NCBI RefSeq assembly: GCF_003581615.1
Contig: NZ_QXFH01000072.1
Span: forward strand, 372,001 to 436,000
Length of the DNA stretch: 64,000 bases
Origin: Flagellimonas lutimaris
GTDB lineage: Bacteria > Bacteroidota > Bacteroidia > Flavobacteriales > Flavobacteriaceae
Direction: 5' to 3'
Shown here: positions 18,167-27,857 of the stretch, in pieces
Numbering within the stretch: position 1 is the first letter of the stretch
How the letters are laid out: the number at the start of each line of letters is the position of its first letter
Made by a program: the position numbers and the translations under genes
The notes under the pieces: model-generated
Told to the model about the DNA's origin: nothing
Databases searched by the model: none
Seen by the model: the letters and a program-made list of their open reading frames with translations, nothing else

Positions 18167-20578
18167 CTACCTAAGCGCTGGAAATGATTTTGGATCGGAT
18201 TCGTGCATGATTTGGTATACTTTCTCAAAAATATCCTCAGCATTGGGCTTTGAGAAATAATCCCCATCCGAAGCATATGCAGGACGATGGGCTTTCGCAG
18301 ATAAAGTCTGTGGTGCACTGTCTAAATACCTGTAACCACCTTGTTTTTCAACCACTTCTTGCATTAAGTATGCAGAACATCCACCGGGAACATCTTCATC
18401 AATCACCAAGAACCTATTGGTTTTCTCTAAACTTTTCACCACATCGTGCTCTAAATCAAAGGGGAGCAATGATTGGGCATCTATTATTTCGGCGTCTATC
18501 CCGACTTCCAAAAGGTCTTGAGCGACTTGCTGTACAATTCGTAGTGTGGAACCGTAGGATAACAAGGTAATATCCGTTCCTTCTTTGAGTGTTTCCACTT
18601 TACCGATTGGCGTGCAGAACTCGCCTAAATTGGTAGGTTTCTTTTCTTTTAAGCGATATCCATTTAGACTTTCAATGATCAAGGCCGGTTCATCACTTTT
18701 CATAAGTGTATTGTAAAAGCCAGCAGCCTGAGTCATGTTTCTAGGGGCCAGGACATACATCCCCCGAAGTAAATGAATCAATCCGCCCATGGGTGAGCCT
18801 GAGTGCCAGATTCCTTCTAAACGGTGTCCTCGCGTACGTACAATGAGCGGTGCTTTTTGTTTTCCGACAGTTCTGTACATTAAAGTGGATAAATCATCAC
18901 TCAATGTTTGGATGGCATAAAGAATATAATCCAAATACTGTATTTCGGCTATGGGGCGCAACCCGCGAAGGGCCATGCCAATTCCTTGACCAATTATGGT
19001 GGTTTCCCGTATTCCGGTATCAGCTACTCTAAGTTTGCCGAATTTTTTCTGAAGACCTTCGAGTCCTTGATTAACATCTCCTATATTTCCGGTATCCTCA
19101 CCAAAGACCAAAGCCTCAGGATACTTACTGAACAATTTATCAAAATTGTCCCTCAAGATAACTCTTCCATCTACCTCATCAGTATCATCAGTATAGGAAG
19201 GGGGTACAGGCTCAATTTTTGTAGCCTTATTGCCTACTTCGTTGTACAGGTGTGATCCGTATTCATATTCGTGGGTTGTGATGAAGTTATCCACCCATTG
19301 TTGAAGCTGTTGTTTTTCTGGGGTGGATTCTCCCAAAAGATAGCGTAACGCTTTTCTTGATTTAGAGGCTAAATCCTTTTTGAGAGGTTCTTCAATAGCA
19401 ATTAAATCGTTTTTCAGTTTGGTGATGAAAGCTCGATTTGGACTTTGTCCAGCTGCTTTGTCGAGCAATTGCACCAGTAGTTTTTTAGCTTCCAACTGAG
19501 GCTTCAAAAACTCTGACCATGCCTCTTTTTTGGCTGCACGTACCTTATGCTTTATTTCTCGTTCAACTTTTTTAAGCTCCTCCTCAGTGCTTATTCCATT
19601 GTCGATAATCCATTCCCTGAAACGTTTGTTGCAATCATTTTCGCGCTCCCACTCCAAACGTTCCGTAGACTTATATCTTTCATGAGATCCAGATGTAGAG
19701 TGACCCTGGGGCTGCGTGAGCTCTTTAACATGGATGAGTACCGGAACATGACCTTCACGAGCTATGTCCGAAGCATTTTCAAAAGCATGGATTAGGGCCG
19801 TATAGTCCCATCCATTTACTTTAAGTATTTCAAAACCTTGATTGTCCTCATCGCGTTGAAGTCCGCTAAGTGCTTCCGAAATGTCACCTTTGGTGGTGTG
19901 GTATTTTGAAGGTACGGATATCCCATATTCGTCGTCCCAAATACAGATTACCATGGGAACTTGCATTACTCCTGCGGCATTCAATGTCTCAAAAAAATGT
20001 CCCTCACTGGTACTTGCATTTCCTATAGTTCCCCAAGCTACTTCATTTCCGTTTTTGGAGAAGTTGGTCTGATCAATGCCCTCTACATTACGATATATTT
20101 TGGATGCTTGTGCTAGACCCAATAATCGAGGCATTTGACCTGCAGTACAGGAAATATCGGCACTACTGTTTTTTTGTTCGGTCAGGTTCTTCCATGAACC
20201 ATCTTCATTCAAACTATGGGTTACAAAGTGACCACCCATTTGCCTTCCGGCACTCATGGGTTCTTTTTCTAAATCGGTGGTCGCATAAAGTCCATGAAAA
20301 AATGCTTTTGGATTTAAATATCCCAGTGCCATCATGAAGGTTTGATCACGATAATAACCGCTTCTAAAATCACCATCCTGAAATGCTCTTGCCATGGCCA
20401 ACTGTGGTAGCTCCTTGCCATCACCAAAAATTCCAAATTTAGCTTTCCCTGAAAGAACTTCTCTTCGTCCCATTAAGCTACATTCCCTGCTGGTGACAGC
20501 AGTCTCATAATCTTGAAGAATTTGAGATTTGAAATCGTCAAAAGAAATATCGTTACTTGTACTTGGGTTGGGTTTCAT
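18167..20578 (-). CDS. 2-oxoisovalerate-type dehydrogenase E1, alpha and beta fused
   Basis: An 803-residue thiamine-diphosphate enzyme, the E1 component of a branched-chain 2-oxoacid dehydrogenase complex. Residues ~1-400 are E1-alpha, with GQMPRLLGLAQA, WGTIGNASTSEGHFFETLN (ThDP/Mg loop) and WDDEYGISVP. Residues ~470-800 are E1-beta, with VFGEDTGNIGDVNQGLEGL, DTGIRETTIIGQGIGMALRG and a transketolase C-domain (LLSYGSTLRIVQQVAQDL, DEDVPGGCSAYLMQEV). A charged linker joins the two halves. Most bacteria encode two separate chains; the fused form is usual in Bacteroidota. It would feed branched-chain acyl-CoA into iso-fatty acids, which dominate flavobacterial lipids. E2 and E3 are not in the window. 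Confidence 0.92.
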   Translation of the reverse strand: MKPNPSTSNDISFDDFKSQILQDYETAVTSRECSLMGRREVLSGKAKFGIFGDGKELPQLAMARAFQDGDFRSGYYRDQTFMMALGYLNPKAFFHGLYATTDLEKEPMSAGRQMGGHFVTHSLNEDGSWKNLTEQKNSSADISCTAGQMPRLLGLAQASKIYRNVEGIDQTNFSKNGNEVAWGTIGNASTSEGHFFETLNAAGVMQVPMVICIWDDEYGISVPSKYHTTKGDISEALSGLQRDEDNQGFEILKVNGWDYTALIHAFENASDIAREGHVPVLIHVKELTQPQGHSTSGSHERYKSTERLEWERENDCNKRFREWIIDNGISTEEELKKVEREIKHKVRAAKKEAWSEFLKPQLEAKKLLVQLLDKAAGQSPNRAFITKLKNDLIAIEEPLKKDLASKSRKALRYLLGESTPEKQQLQQWVDNFITTHEYEYGSHLYNEVGNKATKIEPVPPSYTDDTDEVDGRVILRDNFDKLFSKYPEALVFGEDTGNIGDVNQGLEGLQKKFGKLRVADTGIRETTIIGQGIGMALRGLRPIAEIQYLDYILYAIQTLSDDLSTLMYRTVGKQKAPLIVRTRGHRLEGIWHSGSPMGGLIHLLRGMYVLAPRNMTQAAGFYNTLMKSDEPALIIESLNGYRLKEKKPTNLGEFCTPIGKVETLKEGTDITLLSYGSTLRIVQQVAQDLLEVGIDAEIIDAQSLLPFDLEHDVVKSLEKTNRFLVIDEDVPGGCSAYLMQEVVEKQGGYRYLDSAPQTLSAKAHRPAYASDGDYFSKPNAEDIFEKVYQIMHESDPKSFPALR

Positions 20579-20597
20579 GGATTGTTGAAGATTTATG

Positions 20598-20628
20598 CAA
20601 AATTACTAAAAATCCATCAAAATTGCAA
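20598..20628 (-). promoter_or_regulatory. Candidate promoter of the E1 fusion gene
   Basis: On the minus strand, TTG (20628-20626), 20 bp, then TAATTTTG (20605-20598), a good match to TTG-N17-23-TAnnTTTG. Transcription would start near 20590, about 12 nt before the ATG at 20578. Confidence 0.5.
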
Positions 20629-20735
20629 TACGCACATGCGTTAATAAAATGAATTACTTTTAAGAATAATGGATAAATGTTATTTATTTGTCAATTAGAG
20701 GGCCTTTATAAAAGCATTTATTATCAATATGATAA

Positions 20736-23570
20736 TTAAAGCCACTTTCGAGTAAATAGCCCAATTAGGGTTCTGGGGCTTATTGTAACTATAAAACGAA
20801 TCCGTTGTCCATAATCATCTTGGGCAATTTCCCAGCCTCTATTGGAGTATATTGGGAAGTATAATTCAAAATAATCAGTAACCAAATTTAAACGGACTCC
20901 AGAGTCATAAACAAAACGTGCATCGTCTCCTTTGTTTTTTAAAAATCCAAGATCTCCGTAGGCTTCTACCCATCTCCAAATGTTGGTGCTTGCATTGGTA
21001 GTGGCAATCCAGTCGTTGGCAAATGGGTTTTCGAGTTTTGATTTAAATCCACCTTCAGCAATAATCACTTGTTGACTGTATAGACCAGAATCTTCAGATC
21101 TACCCAAATAGGCAAGGTCAAACATATAATCTGTTGGCCTATCCAAGGCAAAGCTAAAAAAGTCTGATTCCGTATTGTTTCGTAAAAACTTACCAGCATA
21201 AAAGCGTAGGTTTAATTGTCTATTGCTTTGAAACAGCTTCCTGTATTCCCATTCAAAGGCAAGTTTTGTAAATTCGCTTGAATGCTGCGCATCCACGGAC
21301 CAAGATGAATAATTGAGAATATTATTGTCCACATCGGTGAACCGTGCATTCATGACCCCATAGTCAGGATCAGTATCCAATTGGCCTTCCAAATTTTCAT
21401 CAATACTCCTAAGCACACTCCTGTATCTTAGTAAAAGGTATTGTCTGCGATTAGATAGCAAATCATTGGGCCGCCATCCAAAACTAACTGCGGGAGTTAG
21501 TGTGCTAAATCTGGAATTTTCCTGAAAATGAGAAGTAGATGCGGAAAACGAATAATTGGATACAAAAAGACCTGTTTTTTTATGATATTTACGATACCTA
21601 AAACTGGCTTTACCAACCATTGTATGTTCCAAAAAGGAGTAGGTCGGCGATATATCGTACTGGAATGGCCTTTCCAAAAATGTTTTGTTGTAAAGTCTCA
21701 ACCCCGGAGTTACCCCATCATATAAATTGAAGTTTACGATAGGCACATAAAACACCTGATTGTAATAAGGGTCTTCCGTATCCTTAAAAAACTGAAATTT
21801 CAATTTTTTGTTACTGGAAAAGAATCCATTTAGGGTTTTCCAATTGTCCCTTTGATTGAATTCAGGAATTTTTTGATCGTAGTTCAGTACTAAACGGTCT
21901 TCTCCTTTTCGTGGAATTGTTATACTCTTAGTGGTGTCTATGTCAGTGAACCAGTAATGAGAGACCACCGAGTCATTCCCAAGTCCAAAAACCGATATGG
22001 GTACATTGGTCCCCCTTTTGTTTTTTAAGACAAAGGTTATGGAATCCTCCGTTTTTTTAACCTTTTTGATTTTAAAGTCAATTTTTTTGTCTGTAGCAAC
22101 GTAAGTGTCAAAAAACCAGTCAACTTCCTTGTGGGCATATTTTTCTATGGTTTCTCTAAAATCGGCAGCAGTTACTTGTTGCTTCTGTTTATAATTTTTA
22201 TAAAAATCCAACACGGTACTGTCTATTTTTTTCTCACCTAAGTAGGCGGATAGGTAAGACATTCCAAGACCTGACTTGTATCCGTTGGCAATTTTTTGGT
22301 TGAACTTGATAAGGGAGTCATTTGAGGTCGTTAAAGCTTGATCAATATTTTTTCGTGCCGAAAGCATACTGAAAAGGGTATACTGCTCATTAAAATCCAT
22401 TTGTGCAAAATGGAAATTTTTTACCCCCCAGATTTTGGAGAGTTTTCCTGCTAGTTTTTGATTGGGGTAGTGTTCGTCCACATATTTTATCATTAGATAA
22501 AACCCAATAGCATCGTTTACCCATCTCTCTTTTCGCGGGTTTAGATATAAAGACTCTTTGAGGTAATTGCGAATAGCCGTCTTCAAAAACTTCATTTCAA
22601 ATTGAAATTGTTCCTCATACGGCCGAATAAACGATGGAAGTTGACTTATTCCATATAAAGGAGACCTGGCATAGTCAAATTCACTCACAAGAAGATTACC
22701 GTGAGGATAATTCCCCAAGTTTTCGTAAAGAAACTGTGCAATTTTGTTAATGGATATCCCTTGGGCTATTTCCTCGTACTTATTCGATTCTATATCCGTA
22801 GTAATTGTAATGTAATCGGTAATGTGTTTCGTGAACCTATCGTCCATGGTAAGAATGATGTCGCAATTTTTTCTTTTGTCCCCAATGAGTTGCGTGTTTT
22901 GTCCGCCAGGAAACGCAGAAATATTGGACGTGCGATAGTTTGAGGCTAAAAACAGGTTTTCCGGGAAGGTAAAATTGATTCTTGTATCCGTTACGTCGGT
23001 ATATAGGTCATCAAGGTTTATATTGTTGTATAAATTCCAATCTCCATCGTATACGGCTGGAGTAAAATACCAATCCTTTAAGAAATAACCACCGTTGTCG
23101 GTGTGTCCATAACCGGTAAATTTAGCTTCCGGGAGTCTAATCGTATAGGTGAAAAATAGTTGTATTGACTCTCCTGGTTTCAGAACTTCGTTCAATGTAA
23201 CCGCTATAATGTCACTGTTTCCGTTTCGTTTCCAATCCAGTCCAGTATAGTTGTTATCAACAATGGTTCTAATGGTAGTTTTTCCCCTTTCCCTATCTTT
23301 TGCTAAATGAAGCCCCCGGTTAAATTCTTCCGCAAACCTTTTGGCAAGTGCCGTGTTTTTGTTGGAATATGCATGGTTCCAATCATTAAAATATAATGTA
23401 GAAAGCCCTTTGTCCGATTGGTTGATATAGGTAAAATGTTGGCGAATCCGTACTTGGTTGGTAGGTCCATCGAGTGTTGCCACTATCTCATTCTTGTGCT
23501 GCCCCCAAACTTTGGGGTGCACCATAATGGTAAGTAGCAAAACGCTAAGTATTACTCGAGGGTTATTCAA
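20736..23570 (-). CDS. Catalytically degenerate M1-like protein with C-terminal barrel-like domain
   Basis: A 944-residue exported protein (signal MNNPRVILSVLLLTIMVHPKVWGQ). The N-terminal half follows M1 aminopeptidase order: a beta-rich first domain (to ~255), then a region where HExxH-x18-E should be. At that point (residues 332-359) the sequence is AIRNYLKES and VNDAIGFYL, so both His and the Glu of NEGFA are gone. Helical and Ig-like parts follow (to ~590). The last ~350 residues alternate aromatic and polar residues in long strands (YLLLRYRSVLR, LAFEWEYRKLF, RQLNLRFYAGKFLR) and look like an outer-membrane beta-barrel. I infer a surface or periplasmic scaffold rather than a peptidase. 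Confidence 0.7.
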   Translation of the reverse strand: MNNPRVILSVLLLTIMVHPKVWGQHKNEIVATLDGPTNQVRIRQHFTYINQSDKGLSTLYFNDWNHAYSNKNTALAKRFAEEFNRGLHLAKDRERGKTTIRTIVDNNYTGLDWKRNGNSDIIAVTLNEVLKPGESIQLFFTYTIRLPEAKFTGYGHTDNGGYFLKDWYFTPAVYDGDWNLYNNINLDDLYTDVTDTRINFTFPENLFLASNYRTSNISAFPGGQNTQLIGDKRKNCDIILTMDDRFTKHITDYITITTDIESNKYEEIAQGISINKIAQFLYENLGNYPHGNLLVSEFDYARSPLYGISQLPSFIRPYEEQFQFEMKFLKTAIRNYLKESLYLNPRKERWVNDAIGFYLMIKYVDEHYPNQKLAGKLSKIWGVKNFHFAQMDFNEQYTLFSMLSARKNIDQALTTSNDSLIKFNQKIANGYKSGLGMSYLSAYLGEKKIDSTVLDFYKNYKQKQQVTAADFRETIEKYAHKEVDWFFDTYVATDKKIDFKIKKVKKTEDSITFVLKNKRGTNVPISVFGLGNDSVVSHYWFTDIDTTKSITIPRKGEDRLVLNYDQKIPEFNQRDNWKTLNGFFSSNKKLKFQFFKDTEDPYYNQVFYVPIVNFNLYDGVTPGLRLYNKTFLERPFQYDISPTYSFLEHTMVGKASFRYRKYHKKTGLFVSNYSFSASTSHFQENSRFSTLTPAVSFGWRPNDLLSNRRQYLLLRYRSVLRSIDENLEGQLDTDPDYGVMNARFTDVDNNILNYSSWSVDAQHSSEFTKLAFEWEYRKLFQSNRQLNLRFYAGKFLRNNTESDFFSFALDRPTDYMFDLAYLGRSEDSGLYSQQVIIAEGGFKSKLENPFANDWIATTNASTNIWRWVEAYGDLGFLKNKGDDARFVYDSGVRLNLVTDYFELYFPIYSNRGWEIAQDDYGQRIRFIVTISPRTLIGLFTRKWL

Positions 23571-23583
23571 TGCAAAAAAAGAA

Positions 23584-24276
23584 TTAAAAGTTTGGACTCA
23601 ATGTTCTGCCTTTGTAGAAGGCATCTATAATTTCAACTACTTCATCTTCTGTATCCACTAATTTAATTAAGTCAAGGTCTTTTTCACTTATGTTACCTGC
23701 CTCGACCAAAGTGTTCTTGATCCATTCTATCAATCCTTTCCAGAACTTCGTGCCAACAAGAATAATCGGGAAGGTGTGTATTTTATGCGTTTGAATTAAG
23801 GTGAGTGCTTCAAAGAACTCATCCAAAGTTCCAAACCCACCGGGCATTACCACAAATCCTTGGGAGTATTTTACAAACATCACTTTTCGAACAAAAAAGT
23901 AATCAAAATCAAGGCTCTTGTCCTCATCAATATAAGGGTTGTCGTGTTGTTCAAAGGGAAGGTCTATGTTGAGTCCTACGGATGTACCCCCAGCTAGATT
24001 GGCCCCTTTGTTTCCCGCTTCCATTATACCGGGCCCTCCTCCAGTAATTACACCATAACCGGCTTCGGAAATCCTTTTGGATATTTTTACGGCCAAATCG
24101 TAATAGGGATGTCCTTCCCGAACCCTAGCCGAACCAAAAATGGATACACAAGGGCCTATTACGCTCATTTTTTCAAATCCATTGACAAACTCGCCCATAA
24201 TCTTAAATATGGCCCACGAATCGTTTGTCTTAATTTCATTCCAACCTTTGGAATGTTGTTCTTTACGCATTTGCAT
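23584..24276 (-). CDS. LOG family protein (TIGR00730)
   Basis: A 230-residue Rossmann-fold protein of the LOG/lysine-decarboxylase-like family. It has the signature GGGPGIMEAGNKGA and PGGFGTLDEFFEALT, the active-site loops of enzymes that hydrolyse nucleoside 5'-monophosphates to base and ribose 5-phosphate. In plants this activates cytokinins; in bacteria the likely role is nucleotide salvage or clean-up. The N-terminus FKIMGEFVNGFEKMSVIGPCVSIFGSAR matches the longer bacterial form. It lies 14 bp after uvrA on the same strand and is probably co-transcribed with it, followed closely by the M1-like gene. Confidence 0.9.
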   Translation of the reverse strand: MQMRKEQHSKGWNEIKTNDSWAIFKIMGEFVNGFEKMSVIGPCVSIFGSARVREGHPYYDLAVKISKRISEAGYGVITGGGPGIMEAGNKGANLAGGTSVGLNIDLPFEQHDNPYIDEDKSLDFDYFFVRKVMFVKYSQGFVVMPGGFGTLDEFFEALTLIQTHKIHTFPIILVGTKFWKGLIEWIKNTLVEAGNISEKDLDLIKLVDTEDEVVEIIDAFYKGRTLSPNF

Positions 24277-24290
24277 AGTTGTAATGTATT

Positions 24291-27152
24291 TTAAACTGCT
24301 CGTGCAATTTTTTGTTTTGTATTGTCCAATTCTTTCTTTAAAAACTTGGCAGTATAGCTTTTCTTGTCCTTGGCCACTTCTTCCGGGGTTCCTTTTGCAA
24401 CAACCGTACCACCACCTCTTCCACCTTCGTAGCCAATATCAATAATGTAATCCATCATTTTTATCACGTCCATATTGTGCTCTATCACCAAAATGGTGTT
24501 GCCTTTATCCACTAAGCGGTCAAGTACTTCCATAAGCACCCTAATATCTTCAAAATGTAGGCCTGTGGTTGGTTCGTCGAGGATGTAAAACGTGTTCCCA
24601 GTATCTCTTTTGGAAAGCTCTGTGGCCAACTTTACCCTTTGGGCTTCACCACCAGAAAGGGTAGTGGACTGCTGTCCTAATGATATATAACCTAAACCTA
24701 CATCCTTTATTGTCTTAAGTTTACGATGAATTTTTGGAATATTCTCAAAGAAATCCACAGCTTCGTTGATGGTCATTTCCAAAACATCAGCAATGGACTT
24801 TCCCTTATATCTGATTTCCAAGGTTTCTCGGTTGAACCTTTTTCCGTTACAGGTTTCACATTCTACGTAAACATCGGGTAAAAAATTCATTTCAATGACC
24901 TTAAGACCCCCGCCTTGACAAGTTTCACATCTCCCTCCGGCCACATTAAAACTGAAACGCCCAGGTTTGTAACCTCGAATAGTGGCCTCGGTGGTTTTAG
25001 AGAACAAGGAACGTATTTCGCTAAAAACTCCAGTATAAGTAGCAGGATTCGAACGCGGTGTACGTCCAATAGGGGATTGGTTGATGTCAATGACCTTGTC
25101 AATATGTTCCAGTCCCTTAATTTTTTTATAAGGCATCGGCTTTTTTACCCCGTTAAAGTAATGTGCGTTCATAATGGGGTAAAGGGTTTCATTGACCAAA
25201 GTGGACTTGCCACTTCCTGAAACTCCCGTTACTCCGATAAGTTTTCCCAAAGGGAAATCTACGGTCACATTTTTCAGGTTATTGCCTGTGCATCCAGAGA
25301 GCGTAATCTTTTTGCCCGTTCCCTTGCGCCGTTTTTCTGGAACAGGGATTTCGACTTCTCCAGTTATATATTGCGCCGTCATGGTATGGTGGTCGATCAA
25401 TTCTTTTGGACTTCCTTGAGAAATAATTTCCCCTCCGTGTTTCCCGGCTTTTGGACCAATATCAATAACATGGTCTGCGCTTTCAATCATATCGCGATCA
25501 TGTTCCACCACAATAACGGAGTTCCCGATATCGCGAAGTGCTTCAAGGGATTGAATCAATCGTTCATTGTCGCGTTGGTGCAAACCAATACTAGGTTCAT
25601 CCAAAATATAGAGCACTCCAACCAATTGTGAGCCTATTTGTGTAGCCAGTCGAATGCGCTGCGCTTCACCACCTGACAAGGATTTGGAGCTGCGGTTCAT
25701 GGAAAGATAATCGAGCCCCACATCCAATAAAAATCCAACACGTGCTTTGATTTCCTTTATGATTTCCTCCGCAATTTTTTTCTGATTGCCTTCTAGGGTA
25801 TCCTCCAAATGCTTAAAGAAATTGTCCAGCTCAGCAATGTCCATTTGTGCCAGTTCGGCAATGTTCTTACCGTCTATTTTAAAATAGAGGGATTCCTTTC
25901 GTAATCGGGAGCCTTCACAGCTAGGACACTCCACTTGGTCCATATAGTCTTTGGCCCATCGTTTTATGGAAGTGGAATTGGCTTCTTCGTATTGGGTTTT
26001 GATAAAATTGGAAATCCCTTCGTAATCAATTTTATATTGCCTTTTTACACCCAAACTTTTCGAATTCACCTCAAAACTTTCCTTGCCACCGTTCAAAATA
26101 ACGTTCATAGCTTCTTCCGGAATCTTTTCAATGGCATCCGAAAGGTCAAAATTGTAGCGCTGCGCAATGGTTTCCAATTGCTTAAAAGCCCATGAACTCT
26201 TGTATTCGCCCAATGGTGCAAGTCCACCAGATTTGATGGACACTTTTTTGTTAGGTATGATTTTATCCTCGTTAACCTGAAAAACATGGCCCAGACCACT
26301 GCATTCGGGACACATGCCTTTGGGAGAATTGAAGGAAAACGTGTTAGGCTCAGGATTAGGATAGGAAATACCGGATGATGGGCACATCAAATCCCTACTG
26401 AAATATCGGGGTACGGTTTCACCTTCTTCCAAGACCATAAGCACATTGTCTCCACTGTACATGGCCGTATTGATGGTTTCGCTCAAGCGTTTGTGGAAAT
26501 CCTCACTATCCCCAACCTTCAAGCGATCTATAACAATTTCAATGTCGTGGGTTTTGTAACGATCCACCTTCATCCCTTTGGTGATGTCGGTAATCTCACC
26601 ATCGACCCTCACCTTTACAAAACCTTGCTTTGCAATCTGCTCAAAAAGTTCACGGTAATGCCCTTTTCTGGACTTGATTACAGGGGCAAGCACATTAATT
26701 TTTTTGTCTTTGTACGACTCAATGATCAAATCTTTGATTTGCTCATCACTGTAGCTCACCATTTTTTCGCCAGTATTGTAACTGTAGGCGTCTCCAGCAC
26801 GGGCAAAGAGCAAACGCAAAAAATCATAAACCTCGGTAATGGTACCCACTGTAGAACGGGGAGATTTTGAGGTGGTTTTTTGTTCAATTGCGATTACAGG
26901 AGAAAGCCCATCAATTTTATCCACATCGGGGCGTTCCAATCCGCCCAAAAATTGCCTGGCGTAGGCCGAGAAGGTTTCGATGTATCTGCGCTGCCCTTCC
27001 GCATAAATGGTGTCAAAGGCCAAAGAGGATTTTCCACTCCCCGAAAGCCCTGTAATCACCACCAGTTTTTCACGTGGAATGGTAACATCTATATTTTTGA
27101 GGTTGTGGACTCGAGCACCCTTAACCTCAATATTTTCTTCGTAATTGATCAT
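24291..27152 (-). CDS. uvrA: Excinuclease ABC subunit A
   Basis: A 953-residue damage-recognition ATPase of nucleotide-excision repair. Two ABC modules are visible: Walker [15 protein letters not shown] and [14 protein letters not shown], and signatures [17 protein letters not shown] and [15 protein letters not shown]. The zinc module in the second half is intact (CETCQGGG ... CETCNGKRF). In the first zinc region the second CxxC is present (CPECSGLG), but the first reads CPSSG with one Cys missing; I believe this occurs in other Bacteroidota too. Length is typical. The start ATG at 27152 is preceded by a TACTTTTG box. It shares a neighbourhood with other repair genes. Confidence 0.96.
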   Translation of the reverse strand: MINYEENIEVKGARVHNLKNIDVTIPREKLVVITGLSGSGKSSLAFDTIYAEGQRRYIETFSAYARQFLGGLERPDVDKIDGLSPVIAIEQKTTSKSPRSTVGTITEVYDFLRLLFARAGDAYSYNTGEKMVSYSDEQIKDLIIESYKDKKINVLAPVIKSRKGHYRELFEQIAKQGFVKVRVDGEITDITKGMKVDRYKTHDIEIVIDRLKVGDSEDFHKRLSETINTAMYSGDNVLMVLEEGETVPRYFSRDLMCPSSGISYPNPEPNTFSFNSPKGMCPECSGLGHVFQVNEDKIIPNKKVSIKSGGLAPLGEYKSSWAFKQLETIAQRYNFDLSDAIEKIPEEAMNVILNGGKESFEVNSKSLGVKRQYKIDYEGISNFIKTQYEEANSTSIKRWAKDYMDQVECPSCEGSRLRKESLYFKIDGKNIAELAQMDIAELDNFFKHLEDTLEGNQKKIAEEIIKEIKARVGFLLDVGLDYLSMNRSSKSLSGGEAQRIRLATQIGSQLVGVLYILDEPSIGLHQRDNERLIQSLEALRDIGNSVIVVEHDRDMIESADHVIDIGPKAGKHGGEIISQGSPKELIDHHTMTAQYITGEVEIPVPEKRRKGTGKKITLSGCTGNNLKNVTVDFPLGKLIGVTGVSGSGKSTLVNETLYPIMNAHYFNGVKKPMPYKKIKGLEHIDKVIDINQSPIGRTPRSNPATYTGVFSEIRSLFSKTTEATIRGYKPGRFSFNVAGGRCETCQGGGLKVIEMNFLPDVYVECETCNGKRFNRETLEIRYKGKSIADVLEMTINEAVDFFENIPKIHRKLKTIKDVGLGYISLGQQSTTLSGGEAQRVKLATELSKRDTGNTFYILDEPTTGLHFEDIRVLMEVLDRLVDKGNTILVIEHNMDVIKMMDYIIDIGYEGGRGGGTVVAKGTPEEVAKDKKSYTAKFLKKELDNTKQKIARAV

Positions 27153-27168
27153 AAATCATAGCAAACCT

Positions 27169-27176
27169 CAAAAGTA
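27169..27176 (-). promoter_or_regulatory. Candidate -7 box of uvrA
   Basis: The minus strand reads TACTTTTG (27176-27169), matching TAnnTTTG, 17 nt before the uvrA ATG. I see no TTG at a suitable -33 distance. Confidence 0.4.
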
Positions 27177-27255
27177 GCGATTTGGGATGTAAAAAGGAAG
27201 TGACCTGAAGTTTCGTTTTTGTTACTTGTTGCTTTATTTTTGAGTTTGGAAACAG

Positions 27256-27314
27256 TCATTTCGACCGAATGCGAGAAATCTAAATTTCTCAGTGGCAAAG
27301 CTTCTTCGAAATAA
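27256..27314. repeat. Dispersed palindrome X, copy 1
   Basis: TCATTTCGACCGAATGCG, then GAGAAATCTAAATTTCTC and TTCGAAATAACA. The inner arms GAGAAAT/ATTTCTC form a hairpin, and the outer TCATTTCGA/TTCGAAATAA ends are inverted. Related copies lie at 28658, 50435, 52795 and 63899. It is upstream of the gene at 27330. Confidence 0.75.
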
Positions 27315-27329
27315 CATTAATTAAATGAT

Positions 27330-27854
27330 ATGAAAATCTTAGGCATAGGCTCCAGAATAAATCACCCAGAATATGGAAAAGGGGTGGTGACTAATGTATC
27401 TTCCAAACATTATTGGGTAACCTTTTTAGAAAATGGGTTGGAAACCATTGATTTGGATGCTGAATTTGAAGTGATTGAAGGGGTGGAGGGTGAAGTGGAC
27501 AGCGTTAGCTTTTTTGATGTGGAACGTTCCTTGGTGAAGATTCTCGAAAAATGGAGTGACACCCACGAGAAAGTAGCTATAGCTGACAAATGGAAAGGCG
27601 GAAACTTGGTTTTGGAACCTGGTGACAGCACAGCGAACAAGGAAATGCCTATTGAGACCTTCTTCCATAAAATTGTGATGGTGCGCGATCGCATCCGTGT
27701 GATGGAGCAAAAGATAAACAGTAGCAAAAACTTGGATGATCAGGAAAAGGTGGACCTTCAGCAATACATTACCCGTATTTATGGCAGTTTAACCAGTTTT
27801 AATGTGCTGTTTAAAACCAAAAATGACCATTTTGTAGGGGAGAGGGGGAAGTGA
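27330..27854 (+). CDS. Conserved hypothetical with PcrA-tail-like Tudor module
   Basis: A 174-residue protein. Residues ~5-50 (IGSRINHPEYGKGVVTNVSSKHYWVTFLENGLETIDLD) resemble the C-terminal module of the PcrA encoded at 6661-8991 (TGARVNHTRFGRGKIL, then a strand and a hydrophobic end), so this is a free-standing Tudor-like domain. The rest is helical (VDSVSFFDVERSLVKIL, FHKIVMVRDRIRVMEQKI). The family is conserved in Bacteroidota with no known function. In PcrA this module contacts RNA polymerase; whether this protein does is inference. It sits between uvrA and two other DNA-repair genes. Confidence 0.65.
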   Translation: MKILGIGSRINHPEYGKGVVTNVSSKHYWVTFLENGLETIDLDAEFEVIEGVEGEVDSVSFFDVERSLVKILEKWSDTHEKVAIADKWKGGNLVLEPGDSTANKEMPIETFFHKIVMVRDRIRVMEQKINSSKNLDDQEKVDLQQYITRIYGSLTSFNVLFKTKNDHFVGERGK

Positions 27855-27857
27855 TGA

